Assembly: GCA_964634615.1 (NCBI GenBank)
Contig: CAZWLQ010000030.1
Location: forward strand, 1 to 7,014
DNA: 7,014 nucleotides
Source: EsbW-18 sp964634615
GTDB taxonomy: Bacteria; Patescibacteriota; Minisyncoccia; Phycocordibacterales; EsbW-18
Reading direction: 5' to 3'
Under the pieces are notes generated by a model that saw only the letters and a list, made by a program, of their open reading frames with translations, was not told the DNA's origin and did no database searches. Both the position numbers and the translations under genes were made by a program. This document shows positions 1-5,442 of this stretch, piece by piece (the stretch's first letter is position 1; every line of letters starts with the position of its first letter).

Positions 1-29
1 GTCCTCGAGCACTTCTCGCGGTTTTTCAT
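1..29 (-). CDS. possible 5' end of a further minus-strand gene, cut by the window edge
   Basis: After the stop of the YdjM-like gene, an ATG on the minus strand (29-27) opens a frame to the window edge, reading MKNREKCSR. It would be the fourth gene of the pth unit. An earlier ATG at 35-33 is followed at once by a stop codon, so only the one at 29 could serve. Nine codons cannot show that this is coding, and no product can be named. Confidence 0.2.
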
Positions 30-40
30 TTACATGACAG

Positions 41-481
41 TCAGACAAAGAAATAGACAACGACTAACGAAAAACAGAAAATGACTTCTGCTTTACTATT
101 GTAGTCAATCGGTCCCTTAAGATTAATTCTCTTGTACGGATACAACGGCCAATAGTCAGAGCTGTCCAACGCATCCAAACACAGATGGCCAAGCCACCCG
201 GCCGCAATGACCCACCCGACTGAGGAAAACAAAGATATCAAAACCCACGATGTTAGCGCAAAGAACATCACGTTATGAAAAATCCCTCGTTGATCGCCGT
301 AGGGATCGTCTTGACTGGTGAGTGTACTCCAAAGCTCTTTCGGACGACTTAGAAGACCGTGCTTGATATACGACTGCAGATGATCAATATCGACCAACGT
401 GGACGCCAGAATCGTGACTGGGTAGTTACCCATAACTTTTCCGATCACCAAACCTAAGAGCAGGTGTGCGGGAAATGTCAT
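41..481 (-). CDS. YdjM/DUF457-type membrane-bound putative metal-dependent hydrolase
   Basis: This 146-residue protein has several hydrophobic segments (about 7-30, 70-88, 90-105 and 131-146), so it is probably an inner-membrane protein. The polar residues match the pattern of the YdjM/DUF457 family: H6 in an N-terminal PAHLLLG segment, D31-x-D33-H34, R65-x3-H69 and H99-x3-D103. In this family such residues are thought to form a metal site near the membrane, but the substrate is unknown; E. coli YdjM is an SOS-regulated relative. The ATG overlaps the stop of the preceding gene by one base (TAATG), which suggests translational coupling. An AGGA lies only 3 nt before the ATG, too close for a good Shine-Dalgarno. 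It is the last complete gene of the pth unit and ends in TGA. The family call is fairly firm; any reaction is unproven. Confidence 0.72.
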   Translation of the reverse strand: MTFPAHLLLGLVIGKVMGNYPVTILASTLVDIDHLQSYIKHGLLSRPKELWSTLTSQDDPYGDQRGIFHNVMFFALTSWVLISLFSSVGWVIAAGWLGHLCLDALDSSDYWPLYPYKRINLKGPIDYNSKAEVIFCFSLVVVYFFV

Positions 482-672
482 TATTCCTGCTCAAGAGCTT
501 GTAAGGCGTCTTTCCAAAGATTCTCGTAATTCTGACTTTTTGAAATCAAAACAGTCGATCCATCTTTTTTCATTCCCCACACCTCTAAATCTCTACGGAT
601 GAGAGCCATATCTTTTTGAAGCGCTCGCAAGACAGCTTCCTCTTTTGTTTTCTGCTTTTCGATTTCGTTCAT
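481..672 (-). CDS. small helical hypothetical protein between pth and the YdjM-like gene
   Basis: I do not recognise this 63-residue protein. It is highly charged: residues 1-30 are rich in E, K, R, A and L and look like one long, possibly coiled-coil helix. A short G-containing turn (about 34-39) and a strand-like STVLIS stretch lead to a second acidic helix at the C-terminus (about 50-63). There is no signal peptide or membrane segment, and no cysteine or metal motif. The ATG lies one base after the pth stop, and its own stop overlaps the next ATG. This packing, with no room for a separate promoter, argues that it is a real gene translated by coupling. A GGGG ends 7 nt before the ATG and may act as a weak ribosome-binding site. 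A partner or adaptor of a neighbour is only a guess. Confidence 0.6.
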   Translation of the reverse strand: MNEIEKQKTKEEAVLRALQKDMALIRRDLEVWGMKKDGSTVLISKSQNYENLWKDALQALEQE

Positions 673-673
673 A

Positions 674-1276
674 TTATTTCCCCGTATTCAACACGTTCAT
701 CGCCTTCTCTCTTCCCTCTTCAAAAAACACTTCAAGGCCTTCAGAAATACGTTTAAAGATTTTTTTGAAATCCTTCTTTTCATCATCTTTCATTTTTCCA
801 AGCAAAAATTTGAGCACCTTTTCTTCGCTGTTCGGTTTTTTTGTCTTTCCTCCTGGAGTCTGTGGCGACACACCGATGCGAATGCGCATAAACGCTTTGG
901 TCTTTAATCCTTTGATAACTGATTCGACGCCCCGGTGTCCTCCAGACCCCCGATCAAACGCCATACGAAGTGTTCCGTGTGGTAAATCCATATCGTCGTA
1001 TAAGACAATGGTGTTCTCTGGCTTTATACCTTTTGCTTTTACGAGGTAGGACGCCGTAAATCCTGATTTATTCATGAATGTTTCAGGGAGGGTCAGAAAA
1101 ACCTCATGCTTCCCTGCTTTTACCTTGCTACACAAGCTCTTTGAAGGTTTGTCGGCCTCCCACGCTGGCGCATCAAGCGTTTCAGCAACCGCGCAGGTCG
1201 CTAGGCGTCCAATATTGTGTCGCGTGTAGTCATATTCGTCGCCAGGATTCCCCAACCCTACGATAAGAAATTTCAT
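674..1276 (-). CDS. pth: peptidyl-tRNA hydrolase
   Basis: Pth cleaves the ester bond of peptidyl-tRNAs that drop off the ribosome, recycling tRNA in the cytoplasm. The 200-residue protein has the usual family length. It starts with the canonical MKFLIVGLGNPG, giving N10, then the catalytic H20 in TRHNIG, N69 in TFMNKSG, and D94 in YDDMDLPHG, matching E. coli N10, H20, N68 and D93. The GSGGHRG segment (110-116) has R115 where the E. coli enzyme and most bacterial relatives have asparagine (N114 in GGHNG), a residue that contacts the substrate. The C-terminal third is lysine- and glutamate-rich. The start is fixed by the conserved N-terminus, and a TATACT -10 box lies just 7 nt upstream. It leads a three-gene unit and is transcribed divergently from lepB. 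Identity is secure. Confidence 0.97.
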   Translation of the reverse strand: MKFLIVGLGNPGDEYDYTRHNIGRLATCAVAETLDAPAWEADKPSKSLCSKVKAGKHEVFLTLPETFMNKSGFTASYLVKAKGIKPENTIVLYDDMDLPHGTLRMAFDRGSGGHRGVESVIKGLKTKAFMRIRIGVSPQTPGGKTKKPNSEEKVLKFLLGKMKDDEKKDFKKIFKRISEGLEVFFEEGREKAMNVLNTGK

Positions 1277-1283
1277 ATGAGTC

Positions 1284-1312
1284 AGTATATCGCACGAAAA
1301 CGAGCGCGAACA
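1284..1312 (-). promoter_or_regulatory. pth promoter, predicted leaderless
   Basis: On the minus strand a TATACT box (1289-1284) ends 7 nt before the pth ATG, so RNA would start at or next to the start codon. The -35 position at 17-nt spacing (1312-1307) reads TGTTCG, a poor match. The box closely resembles those before ftsA and the flavoprotein gene. Confidence 0.6.
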
Positions 1313-1332
1313 GAAGCCAAGAACGCTTTAGC

Positions 1333-1374
1333 AAAATTTTACTTTTCTGTTTTTTACGTTCTGTTTCGTTTTTT
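1333..1374. other. AT-rich tract in the divergent pth/lepB control region
   Basis: Between pth and lepB lies AAAATTTT (1333-1340) followed by T-runs at 1343-1346, 1350-1355 and 1369-1374. It sits upstream of both divergent promoters, roughly 50-100 bases before each predicted RNA start. It could help RNA polymerase bind or bend DNA, but the runs are not cleanly spaced at one helical turn, so no function is claimed. Confidence 0.35.
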
Positions 1375-1397
1375 ATGCTTTCACACGCTAAAAGTTC

Positions 1398-1426
1398 TTG
1401 CGTCAAGAATCATGCGCGAGTACAAT
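1398..1426 (+). promoter_or_regulatory. lepB promoter
   Basis: TTGCGT (1398-1403), a 17-nt spacer and TACAAT (1421-1426) form a good sigma-70-type promoter. RNA would start near 1433, giving a leader of about 14 nt before the ATG at 1447, with no Shine-Dalgarno. Its position excludes the upstream in-frame ATG at 1375 as the main start. Confidence 0.65.
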
Positions 1427-1446
1427 CCGTGTGCATAGATATCCCG

Positions 1447-2079
1447 ATGAACGAAACACTTCACACAAACGACGTTCTTCCAGAAAAAAAATCTCGTACG
1501 GGATCGTTCTTCTCTGAACTCATTCGCTTTGCGCTGATTACGCTCTTCATCGTCCTTCCGATTCGTATTTATATCGCACAACCATTCATTGTGTCGGGCT
1601 CATCAATGGATCCGACTTTTGAGAACGGCGAATATTTGATTGTCGACGAGCTTTCGTACCGTCTCCGCGAGCCGGAGCGTGGCGACGTCATCATTTTTCG
1701 CTTTCCAAACGACACGTCAAAGTTTTTCATCAAGCGAGTCATCGGACTTCCCGGAGAAACCGTTGTGCTTGAGGGAGATGGCGTCATGATTGAAAACGCC
1801 GAACACCCTGATGGATTTCCGCTTGATGAAGCGTACGTCGCTAACAGAACATTCGGCACCATGCGAACAACACTTGCTCTCGATGAATACTTCGTGATGG
1901 GAGACAACCGGCCAGCAAGTTCAGACTCGCGCATCTGGGGCTCCCTCAAGGAAGATTTAATTATCGGTCGTGCGTTTGTTCGACTCTTACCGGTCACGCG
2001 CGCGGCAGTCCTTCCAGGAGAACATCGCTACGCTGGCACGGCATCATCTTCAGCAACTCTTGACGCACCGCTAAACTAA
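1447..2079 (+). CDS. lepB: signal peptidase I
   Basis: LepB cleaves signal peptides from secreted proteins at the outer face of the cytoplasmic membrane. This 210-residue form has a short polar N-terminus, one membrane segment (about 25-44), and then the catalytic boxes. These are SGSSMDPTF with nucleophile S53, RGDVIIF (78-84), FIKRVIGLPGE with the general-base lysine K96, and GDNRPASSDSR (152-162). With one clear transmembrane helix it is shorter than the two-helix E. coli enzyme, a common form. The frame is open from an earlier ATG at 1375, but the extra 24 residues carry no signal-peptidase features and would lie upstream of the promoter, so 1447 is preferred. An eight-A run spans codons 13-15. 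The HisRS-like gene follows after 10 nt and is probably co-transcribed. Identity is secure. Confidence 0.96.
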   Translation: MNETLHTNDVLPEKKSRTGSFFSELIRFALITLFIVLPIRIYIAQPFIVSGSSMDPTFENGEYLIVDELSYRLREPERGDVIIFRFPNDTSKFFIKRVIGLPGETVVLEGDGVMIENAEHPDGFPLDEAYVANRTFGTMRTTLALDEYFVMGDNRPASSDSRIWGSLKEDLIIGRAFVRLLPVTRAAVLPGEHRYAGTASSSATLDAPLN

Positions 2080-2089
2080 GACAACTACC

Positions 2090-3289
2090 ATGACCCTTGT
2101 ACACATACGACGACAGCGCCCACAAGAACCTTTGTATGACTACAGTGGTGAGTTGAAGAAAGCGATTGAAATCGCTGATCACTACGGGTTTCGTTTGGTT
2201 GGACCGCTTCGTATCGAAAAGGAGGATCGCGACCACGCCGAAAAACATGGTTGTCCACATGAGCACGCTGCCTGCATGCGCATGATGATGCACGACGACC
2301 GTCTCAAATCCGTCGAAACACACCTCATTGCGCACACACGAAAGGTTCCCTACAAAAACAAGCTCGAGCTTCGCCTTGAGGTCCTTGGTGATAAAGAGAG
2401 CTCTGCGGAGGCACTCCTTCTTCAAGCAACCAATGCGATTCTCAAGGAGTATGGATATAACGATGTGATGGTTGCAGTGAATAGTGTTGGCGGACGAGAA
2501 TCAACTGTCTCGTTCTCACAAGCAATGCACTCCTTCCTTCGCCCACGGCTTGCGTCGCTCCACCCCGAATGCCGAGACAATGTGCGAAAAAGTATCTTTG
2601 CGCCGCTTCGCTGTTCGCATGACACCTGTCGAGCGCTCCGTGATGAGGCACCTCAGTCGCTCAATTTCTTATCTGACCAAAGCAAGCAACACTTCAGAGA
2701 GGTACTTGAGTATTTGGAATCATTTGATATGCCCTACGTGATTGATCCAACACTTGTTGGCAACGAAAATTACACGACACGCACAATCTTCTCGGTGGGT
2801 GTGCCATCTATTGCTGAAGCCGCGGCACCGAATGAATTCTCACAGGTTCTTGCATGGGGAGAGCGCTACGACCAACTCTCGAAAAAGACGGGTGCAAAGA
2901 AAACTATTCCGGCGGTTCATGTGACGATTGATTTGAACACAAAGACGACCCGTGAACGCCTAACGCCGCTCACCAAGAGCCCTTCCATCCCTGCGGCATA
3001 CGTGGTGCATGTTGGCATGCCCGCAAAAATCAAGACGCTCCTCGTCAATGAGTCGCTTCGCAAGGCACACATTCGCGTCACTGTCACTTTGCACAAAAAA
3101 AGTGTTGGAGAGCAGATGGAACACGCAAAAACGCTTGGTGTTCCACTCCTCTTAATTATTGGTCAAAAAGAGGTTCATGACGGCACGGTACTCATTCGTC
3201 ATACCGCGACCAACAGACAGGATGTCGTACCATTTGGTAACCTCCCGTCCTATCTCAAAAGCACGGGGGCACTTAAACGAGCTCTCTAG
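2090..3289 (+). CDS. degenerate histidyl-tRNA synthetase-like protein (probable pseudoenzyme)
   Basis: This 399-residue protein follows the HisRS domain order. The N-terminal class II core-like region covers about 15-120. The HisRS insertion region covers about 121-215, with C161 in HPEC, then APLRC and C180, and DEAPQSLNFL. The core resumes at about 216-290. The HGTP-type anticodon-binding domain covers about 302-392, with AYVVHVG, RVTVTLHKKSVGEQMEHAKTLG and IGQKEVHDGTV. Catalytic signatures are lost. LVRGLDYYTRT reads LVGNENYTTRT (222-232), GGGRYDGL reads AWGERYDQL (255-263), the motif 3 arginine segment reads AVHVTIDL (275-282), and motif 2 is not recognisable around 80-100. Histidine activation is therefore unlikely; tRNA binding remains possible. 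HisZ also resembles HisRS but lacks the anticodon-binding domain. Residues 49-68 form a His/Cys cluster. The gene starts 10 nt after lepB without a Shine-Dalgarno. The frame is intact, so it is not a decaying pseudogene. The fold is confident; the role is unknown. Confidence 0.8.
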   Translation: MTLVHIRRQRPQEPLYDYSGELKKAIEIADHYGFRLVGPLRIEKEDRDHAEKHGCPHEHAACMRMMMHDDRLKSVETHLIAHTRKVPYKNKLELRLEVLGDKESSAEALLLQATNAILKEYGYNDVMVAVNSVGGRESTVSFSQAMHSFLRPRLASLHPECRDNVRKSIFAPLRCSHDTCRALRDEAPQSLNFLSDQSKQHFREVLEYLESFDMPYVIDPTLVGNENYTTRTIFSVGVPSIAEAAAPNEFSQVLAWGERYDQLSKKTGAKKTIPAVHVTIDLNTKTTRERLTPLTKSPSIPAAYVVHVGMPAKIKTLLVNESLRKAHIRVTVTLHKKSVGEQMEHAKTLGVPLLLIIGQKEVHDGTVLIRHTATNRQDVVPFGNLPSYLKSTGALKRAL

Positions 3290-3331
3290 AAGGACGGCCG
3301 TGTCTCTGTCACCCGCGATACCAAACGAGGC

Positions 3332-3360
3332 TTGCGAGAGGCCACGCTTTGTGGTATCTT
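3332..3360 (+). promoter_or_regulatory. rpsU promoter, predicted leaderless
   Basis: TTGCGA (3332-3337), a 17-nt spacer and TATCTT (3355-3360) form a promoter whose -10 ends 7 nt before the ATG at 3368. RNA would start at about the A of the start codon. This decides the start: the frame is open upstream from a TTG at 3332, but that TTG is part of the -35 box. Confidence 0.65.
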
Positions 3361-3367
3361 GGTCTCT

Positions 3368-3601
3368 ATGAACGTACACATTCGAGTCGAACGAGATGCA
3401 AAAGAGAACAACATGGGCGTCCTTCGACGTTTCCGACAGCGCGTTATGGAATGGGGCGGTACCAAGCGTCTCCGTTCTCTTCGCTATGCGACCCGCGCCG
3501 AATCAATCTTCAAAAAGCGTAAGAACCGCCTTCGTGCAATCGACCGAAAGGCCGAGAATGAGCGCCTCTACAAGCTTGGTCTCGTTGACCGAAACCAGTA
3601 A
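3368..3601 (+). CDS. rpsU: 30S ribosomal protein bS21, divergent
   Basis: bS21 sits on the small-subunit platform near the 3' end of 16S rRNA, which carries the anti-Shine-Dalgarno. This 77-residue, strongly basic protein follows the bS21 plan. It has an N-terminal strand (VHIRVER, 3-9), a first helix with the family-like LRRFRQRV (19-26), and a long Arg/Lys-rich second helix (about 33-66). Similarity to E. coli bS21 is modest, so the call rests on the LRRF segment, charge, size and position before ybeY. The start at 3368 is chosen because the promoter -10 box ends 7 nt upstream; 12 more residues from a TTG at 3332 would overlap the promoter. The ybeY ATG follows 13 nt after the stop, suggesting a ribosome-biogenesis operon. 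Another small basic RNA-binding protein is the main alternative. Confidence 0.75.
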   Translation: MNVHIRVERDAKENNMGVLRRFRQRVMEWGGTKRLRSLRYATRAESIFKKRKNRLRAIDRKAENERLYKLGLVDRNQ

Positions 3602-3614
3602 CAGAAAACGTTTG

Positions 3615-4004
3615 ATGTCGTTTTCTCTCCACACAACACTCAAGGCAAAGACACCCGTTTCAAAAAAGACGGGTGTTCTTTGGTCTACTATTGCTCGCGA
3701 AGTGCTTGGCGACCGCTATGAGCTCTCAATTGTTTTAATTGGTAACGCACGCTCTCATCGCTTAAACATGACTTACCGCGGCAAGGATAGACCGACAAAC
3801 GTTCTCTCATTTCCTATCACAAAAACCGTTGGAGAAATATATCTCAACATTCCCTACGCGATTAAAGAGTCCTCGAAATATGACCATGCACCCGCTCTGC
3901 ATATCACCTATCTTTTCATCCACGGACTTCTCCATTTGAAGGGGCTTGACCACGGACCTCGTATGGAGGCGCTCGAGAAAAAACTCCTCAAACGCTTTGC
4001 GTAG
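3615..4004 (+). CDS. ybeY: endoribonuclease YbeY (16S rRNA maturation)
   Basis: YbeY is a zinc-dependent RNase needed to mature the 3' end of 16S rRNA and for 70S quality control. The zinc motif is complete: HGLLHLKGLDH gives H103, H107 and H113. Upstream is the family block YRGKDRPTNVLSFP (54-67), with R55 matching the conserved arginine, and then GEIYLN (73-78). At 129 residues it is shorter than the E. coli protein (about 155), mainly at the N-terminus and around the central loop. The ATG at 3615 lies 13 nt after rpsU. An open frame reaches further upstream to 3396, but that would overlap nearly all of rpsU and add residues unlike the family. No Shine-Dalgarno is seen, so translation probably depends on coupling to rpsU. 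Identity is secure; the exact start is slightly less so. Confidence 0.93.
   Translation: MSFSLHTTLKAKTPVSKKTGVLWSTIAREVLGDRYELSIVLIGNARSHRLNMTYRGKDRPTNVLSFPITKTVGEIYLNIPYAIKESSKYDHAPALHITYLFIHGLLHLKGLDHGPRMEALEKKLLKRFA
3651..3676. repeat. inverted repeat (hairpin) inside the start of ybeY
   Basis: ACACCCGT (3651-3658) and ACGGGTGT (3669-3676) form a perfect 8-bp stem with a 10-nt A-rich loop. Three more pairs (AAG/CTT) can extend it across a one-base bulge, and TTCTTT follows. It covers codons 13-21 of ybeY and could weakly attenuate transcription or hinder ribosomes after rpsU. The encoded repeat KTPV/KTGV may equally explain it. Confidence 0.35.
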
Positions 4005-4040
4005 TGGGAGTTTTGCCCTACACAAGCGCTTATTCTGGGA

Positions 4041-4046
4041 TATACT
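4041..4046 (+). promoter_or_regulatory. ftsA -10 box, predicted near-leaderless
   Basis: TATACT, in the context GGGATATACTTGAC, ends 9 nt before the ftsA ATG. This puts the RNA start about 2-3 nt from the start codon. No convincing -35 exists at 16-18 nt spacing; a TTGCCC at 4013-4018 is 22 nt away, too far. An in-frame TGA at 4047-4049 rules out any upstream start. Confidence 0.55.
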
Positions 4047-4055
4047 TGACGGTAT

Positions 4056-5255
4056 ATGCCCCGCAGTGTCGCAACAGGAATTGACATCGGAACAACCGCC
4101 GTCAAAATTGTCATCGCTGAATATGCTCGTAATGAGCGTGGTCCTGAAAAGCACGTCATCGGCATCGGCGCCGCAGAATCAATCGGCCTTCGACACGGAT
4201 ACATCGTCGACACCCAGCACGTCTCACGGAGTGTTCGCCAGGCGCTTGCATACGCGGAGCGAACCGCACGCATGAAAATCCGAACCGCAATCGTTTCGGT
4301 TGGTGGTATCGGCCTTGAAAGCCACGTTGCCACCGGCTCAAGTGTTATCTCTCGCGCCGATTCAGAAATCACCGAACTTGATATCGAACGCGCTTTGGCA
4401 GCGGGCAAACAAACACTTCCTGACAGCGCAAAAAACAACCGTAAGGTGATTCATACGATTCCCCTTTCTTACAAGCTCGATGGCAAAGAGGTGCTCGGAA
4501 GAATCCTCGGCATGCGCGGAATGAAACTTGAAGTGAAAACCCTCTTCATCACCACGCTCGATCAACATCTGACCGACTTAATTGAGGCCGTTGAAAGTGT
4601 CGGTGTTGAAGTCAAAGACATTGTCGCCTCCCCCATTGCGTCCGCCGTGGCGACACTCACCAAAGCACAGCGCATCGCAGGATGTGTGCTGGTTGATATC
4701 GGCTCGGAAACCGTATCAATCGTTGTGTATGAAAACGATATGCCGATTTCTCTCAAAGTATTTCCTTTGGGGTCGAGCGACATCACAAATGATATCGCGC
4801 TCGGCCTTCGTGTGCCCATTGAAGAGGCAGAAAAAATAAAAACAGGGGGGCATGTGTCGTCCCAGCATCCAAAGAAAAAGCTTGATGAGATTGTACACGC
4901 GCGCCTTAAAGATATTTTTGAGTTGGTTGAAGCGCACCTGAAAAAAATTGGTAAAAACGGACTCTTGCCTGCGGGCATCGTCTTAACCGGTGGTGGATCT
5001 CGCATCGCATCGGTTGAAGATCTCGCAAAAGCAGCGCTCGCTCTCCCCTCTCGTGTTGGTTCCGTTCAAATAGGGACAGCTTCTCAAGGGGTAGTCAATG
5101 ATCCATCGTGGGCAGCAGCATACGGACTCTCGCTCCTTGGACTCACTCCGGGCATGGGAAGTGGCGCTGATCTCTCGGCCGGTGGATCTTCCTTCACTTT
5201 TTTGAAAGATCTCTGGGAAAAAATTCGCGAAATGACCAGGAAATTCCTTCCCTAG
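4056..5255 (+). CDS. ftsA: cell division protein FtsA
   Basis: FtsA is the actin-family ATPase that ties FtsZ filaments to the membrane and recruits the divisome. The 399 residues contain the phosphate-1 loop GIDIGTTAVKI (8-18), the 1C (SHS2) region (about 85-165, with IPLSYKLDGKEV and GMRGMKLEV), the phosphate-2 loop VDIGSETVSI (213-222) and the adenosine motif GIVLTGGGSRI (307-317). After a Gly/Ser-rich linker it ends in FLKDLWEKIREMTRKFLP, an amphipathic helix like the family's membrane-targeting tail. The length is close to E. coli FtsA. An in-frame TGA 9 nt before the ATG, together with the conserved N-terminus, fixes the start. There is no Shine-Dalgarno, and the -10 box almost touches the ATG. 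ftsZ follows after 187 nt with its own putative promoter. No ftsQ or mur genes lie immediately upstream, so the pair is outside a classical dcw cluster here. Confidence 0.96.
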   Translation: MPRSVATGIDIGTTAVKIVIAEYARNERGPEKHVIGIGAAESIGLRHGYIVDTQHVSRSVRQALAYAERTARMKIRTAIVSVGGIGLESHVATGSSVISRADSEITELDIERALAAGKQTLPDSAKNNRKVIHTIPLSYKLDGKEVLGRILGMRGMKLEVKTLFITTLDQHLTDLIEAVESVGVEVKDIVASPIASAVATLTKAQRIAGCVLVDIGSETVSIVVYENDMPISLKVFPLGSSDITNDIALGLRVPIEEAEKIKTGGHVSSQHPKKKLDEIVHARLKDIFELVEAHLKKIGKNGLLPAGIVLTGGGSRIASVEDLAKAALALPSRVGSVQIGTASQGVVNDPSWAAAYGLSLLGLTPGMGSGADLSAGGSSFTFLKDLWEKIREMTRKFLP

Positions 5256-5315
5256 CCTCTTGGTTTAGGGTTCTCTTTACGCGCTCATGAGAGTGTGTCT
5301 TTATCGGTGAAACCC

Positions 5316-5344
5316 TAGCGATACAAAAGCCTTTCTGCTACGAT
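5316..5344 (+). promoter_or_regulatory. candidate ftsZ promoter with extended -10
   Basis: TAGCGA (5316-5321), a 17-nt spacer and TACGAT (5339-5344) preceded by TG (5336-5337) give an extended -10 promoter. The -35 is one base from the TTGCGA before rpsU. RNA would start near 5351, leaving a leader of about 90 nt. A weaker -10 alternative (TATCTA, 5422-5427) lies closer to the ATG without a -35. Confidence 0.45.
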
Positions 5345-5350
5345 TGGCGT

Positions 5351-5442
5351 TGTCAGACAAGGGTTTTAGAGGCCACCCCACTCTACACACAGGAGTGTTC
5401 CGGGGCGACCGAGAGGTTTTTTATCTAACTTTTAGCTCCACC
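5351..5442 (+). promoter_or_regulatory. long, possibly structured 5' leader of ftsZ
   Basis: If RNA starts near 5351, ftsZ has the longest leader in the window. CACTC (5379-5383) pairs with GAGTG (5393-5397), and CCC (5376-5378) can pair with a GGGG run at 5402-5405 across a TTCC bulge. A run of six T (5417-5422) follows 11 nt later, too far for a standard terminator. GAGAGG (5411-5416) is 26 nt from the ATG, too far for a normal ribosome-binding site. No known riboswitch is recognised. Confidence 0.35.

Noticed and set aside
41..43. Possible UGA recoding, as in some Patescibacteria lineages
   Set aside because: UGA acts as a stop here, and no conserved protein in the window contains an in-frame UGA.
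645..1049. Plus-strand open frame opposite pth
   Set aside because: It is Phe/Ser/Pro-rich from reading the reverse of a Lys/Glu-rich gene; pth is certain on the other strand.
1375..1446. Upstream in-frame ATG that would lengthen LepB by 24 residues
   Set aside because: It lies upstream of the TTGCGT-N17-TACAAT promoter, and the extra residues have no signal-peptidase character.
1569..1997. Long antisense open frame opposite lepB
   Set aside because: Its Ser/Arg/Pro-rich composition is typical of a frame opposite a real gene; the plus strand encodes a complete catalytic LepB.
3294..3301. ACGGCCGT palindrome just after the HisRS-like gene
   Set aside because: It is a single short palindrome with no T-run and no second copy; not enough for an operator or terminator.
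3396..3614. Upstream ATG that would lengthen YbeY by 73 residues
   Set aside because: It would overlap nearly all of rpsU in another frame, and the extra sequence does not resemble YbeY.
3662..3668. In-frame A AAA AAG heptamer in ybeY, as in the dnaX frameshift site
   Set aside because: The -1 frame stops after a short run with no meaningful product, and the hairpin flanks the site rather than lying downstream at the usual distance. Probably chance.
3908..4438. Antisense open frame across the end of ybeY and the start of ftsA
   Set aside because: It crosses two well-supported genes and their junction, and shows no recognisable motif.
5266..5317. TAGGGTT/AACCCTA inverted repeat and the CTCATGAG palindrome between ftsA and ftsZ
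   Set aside because: Seven pairs around a 38-nt loop without a T-run is expected by chance and does not make a terminator.
5344..5442. TTG start that would lengthen FtsZ by 33 residues
   Set aside because: The ATG at 5443 gives a normal FtsZ N-terminus, and the extension overlaps the candidate promoter and leader.
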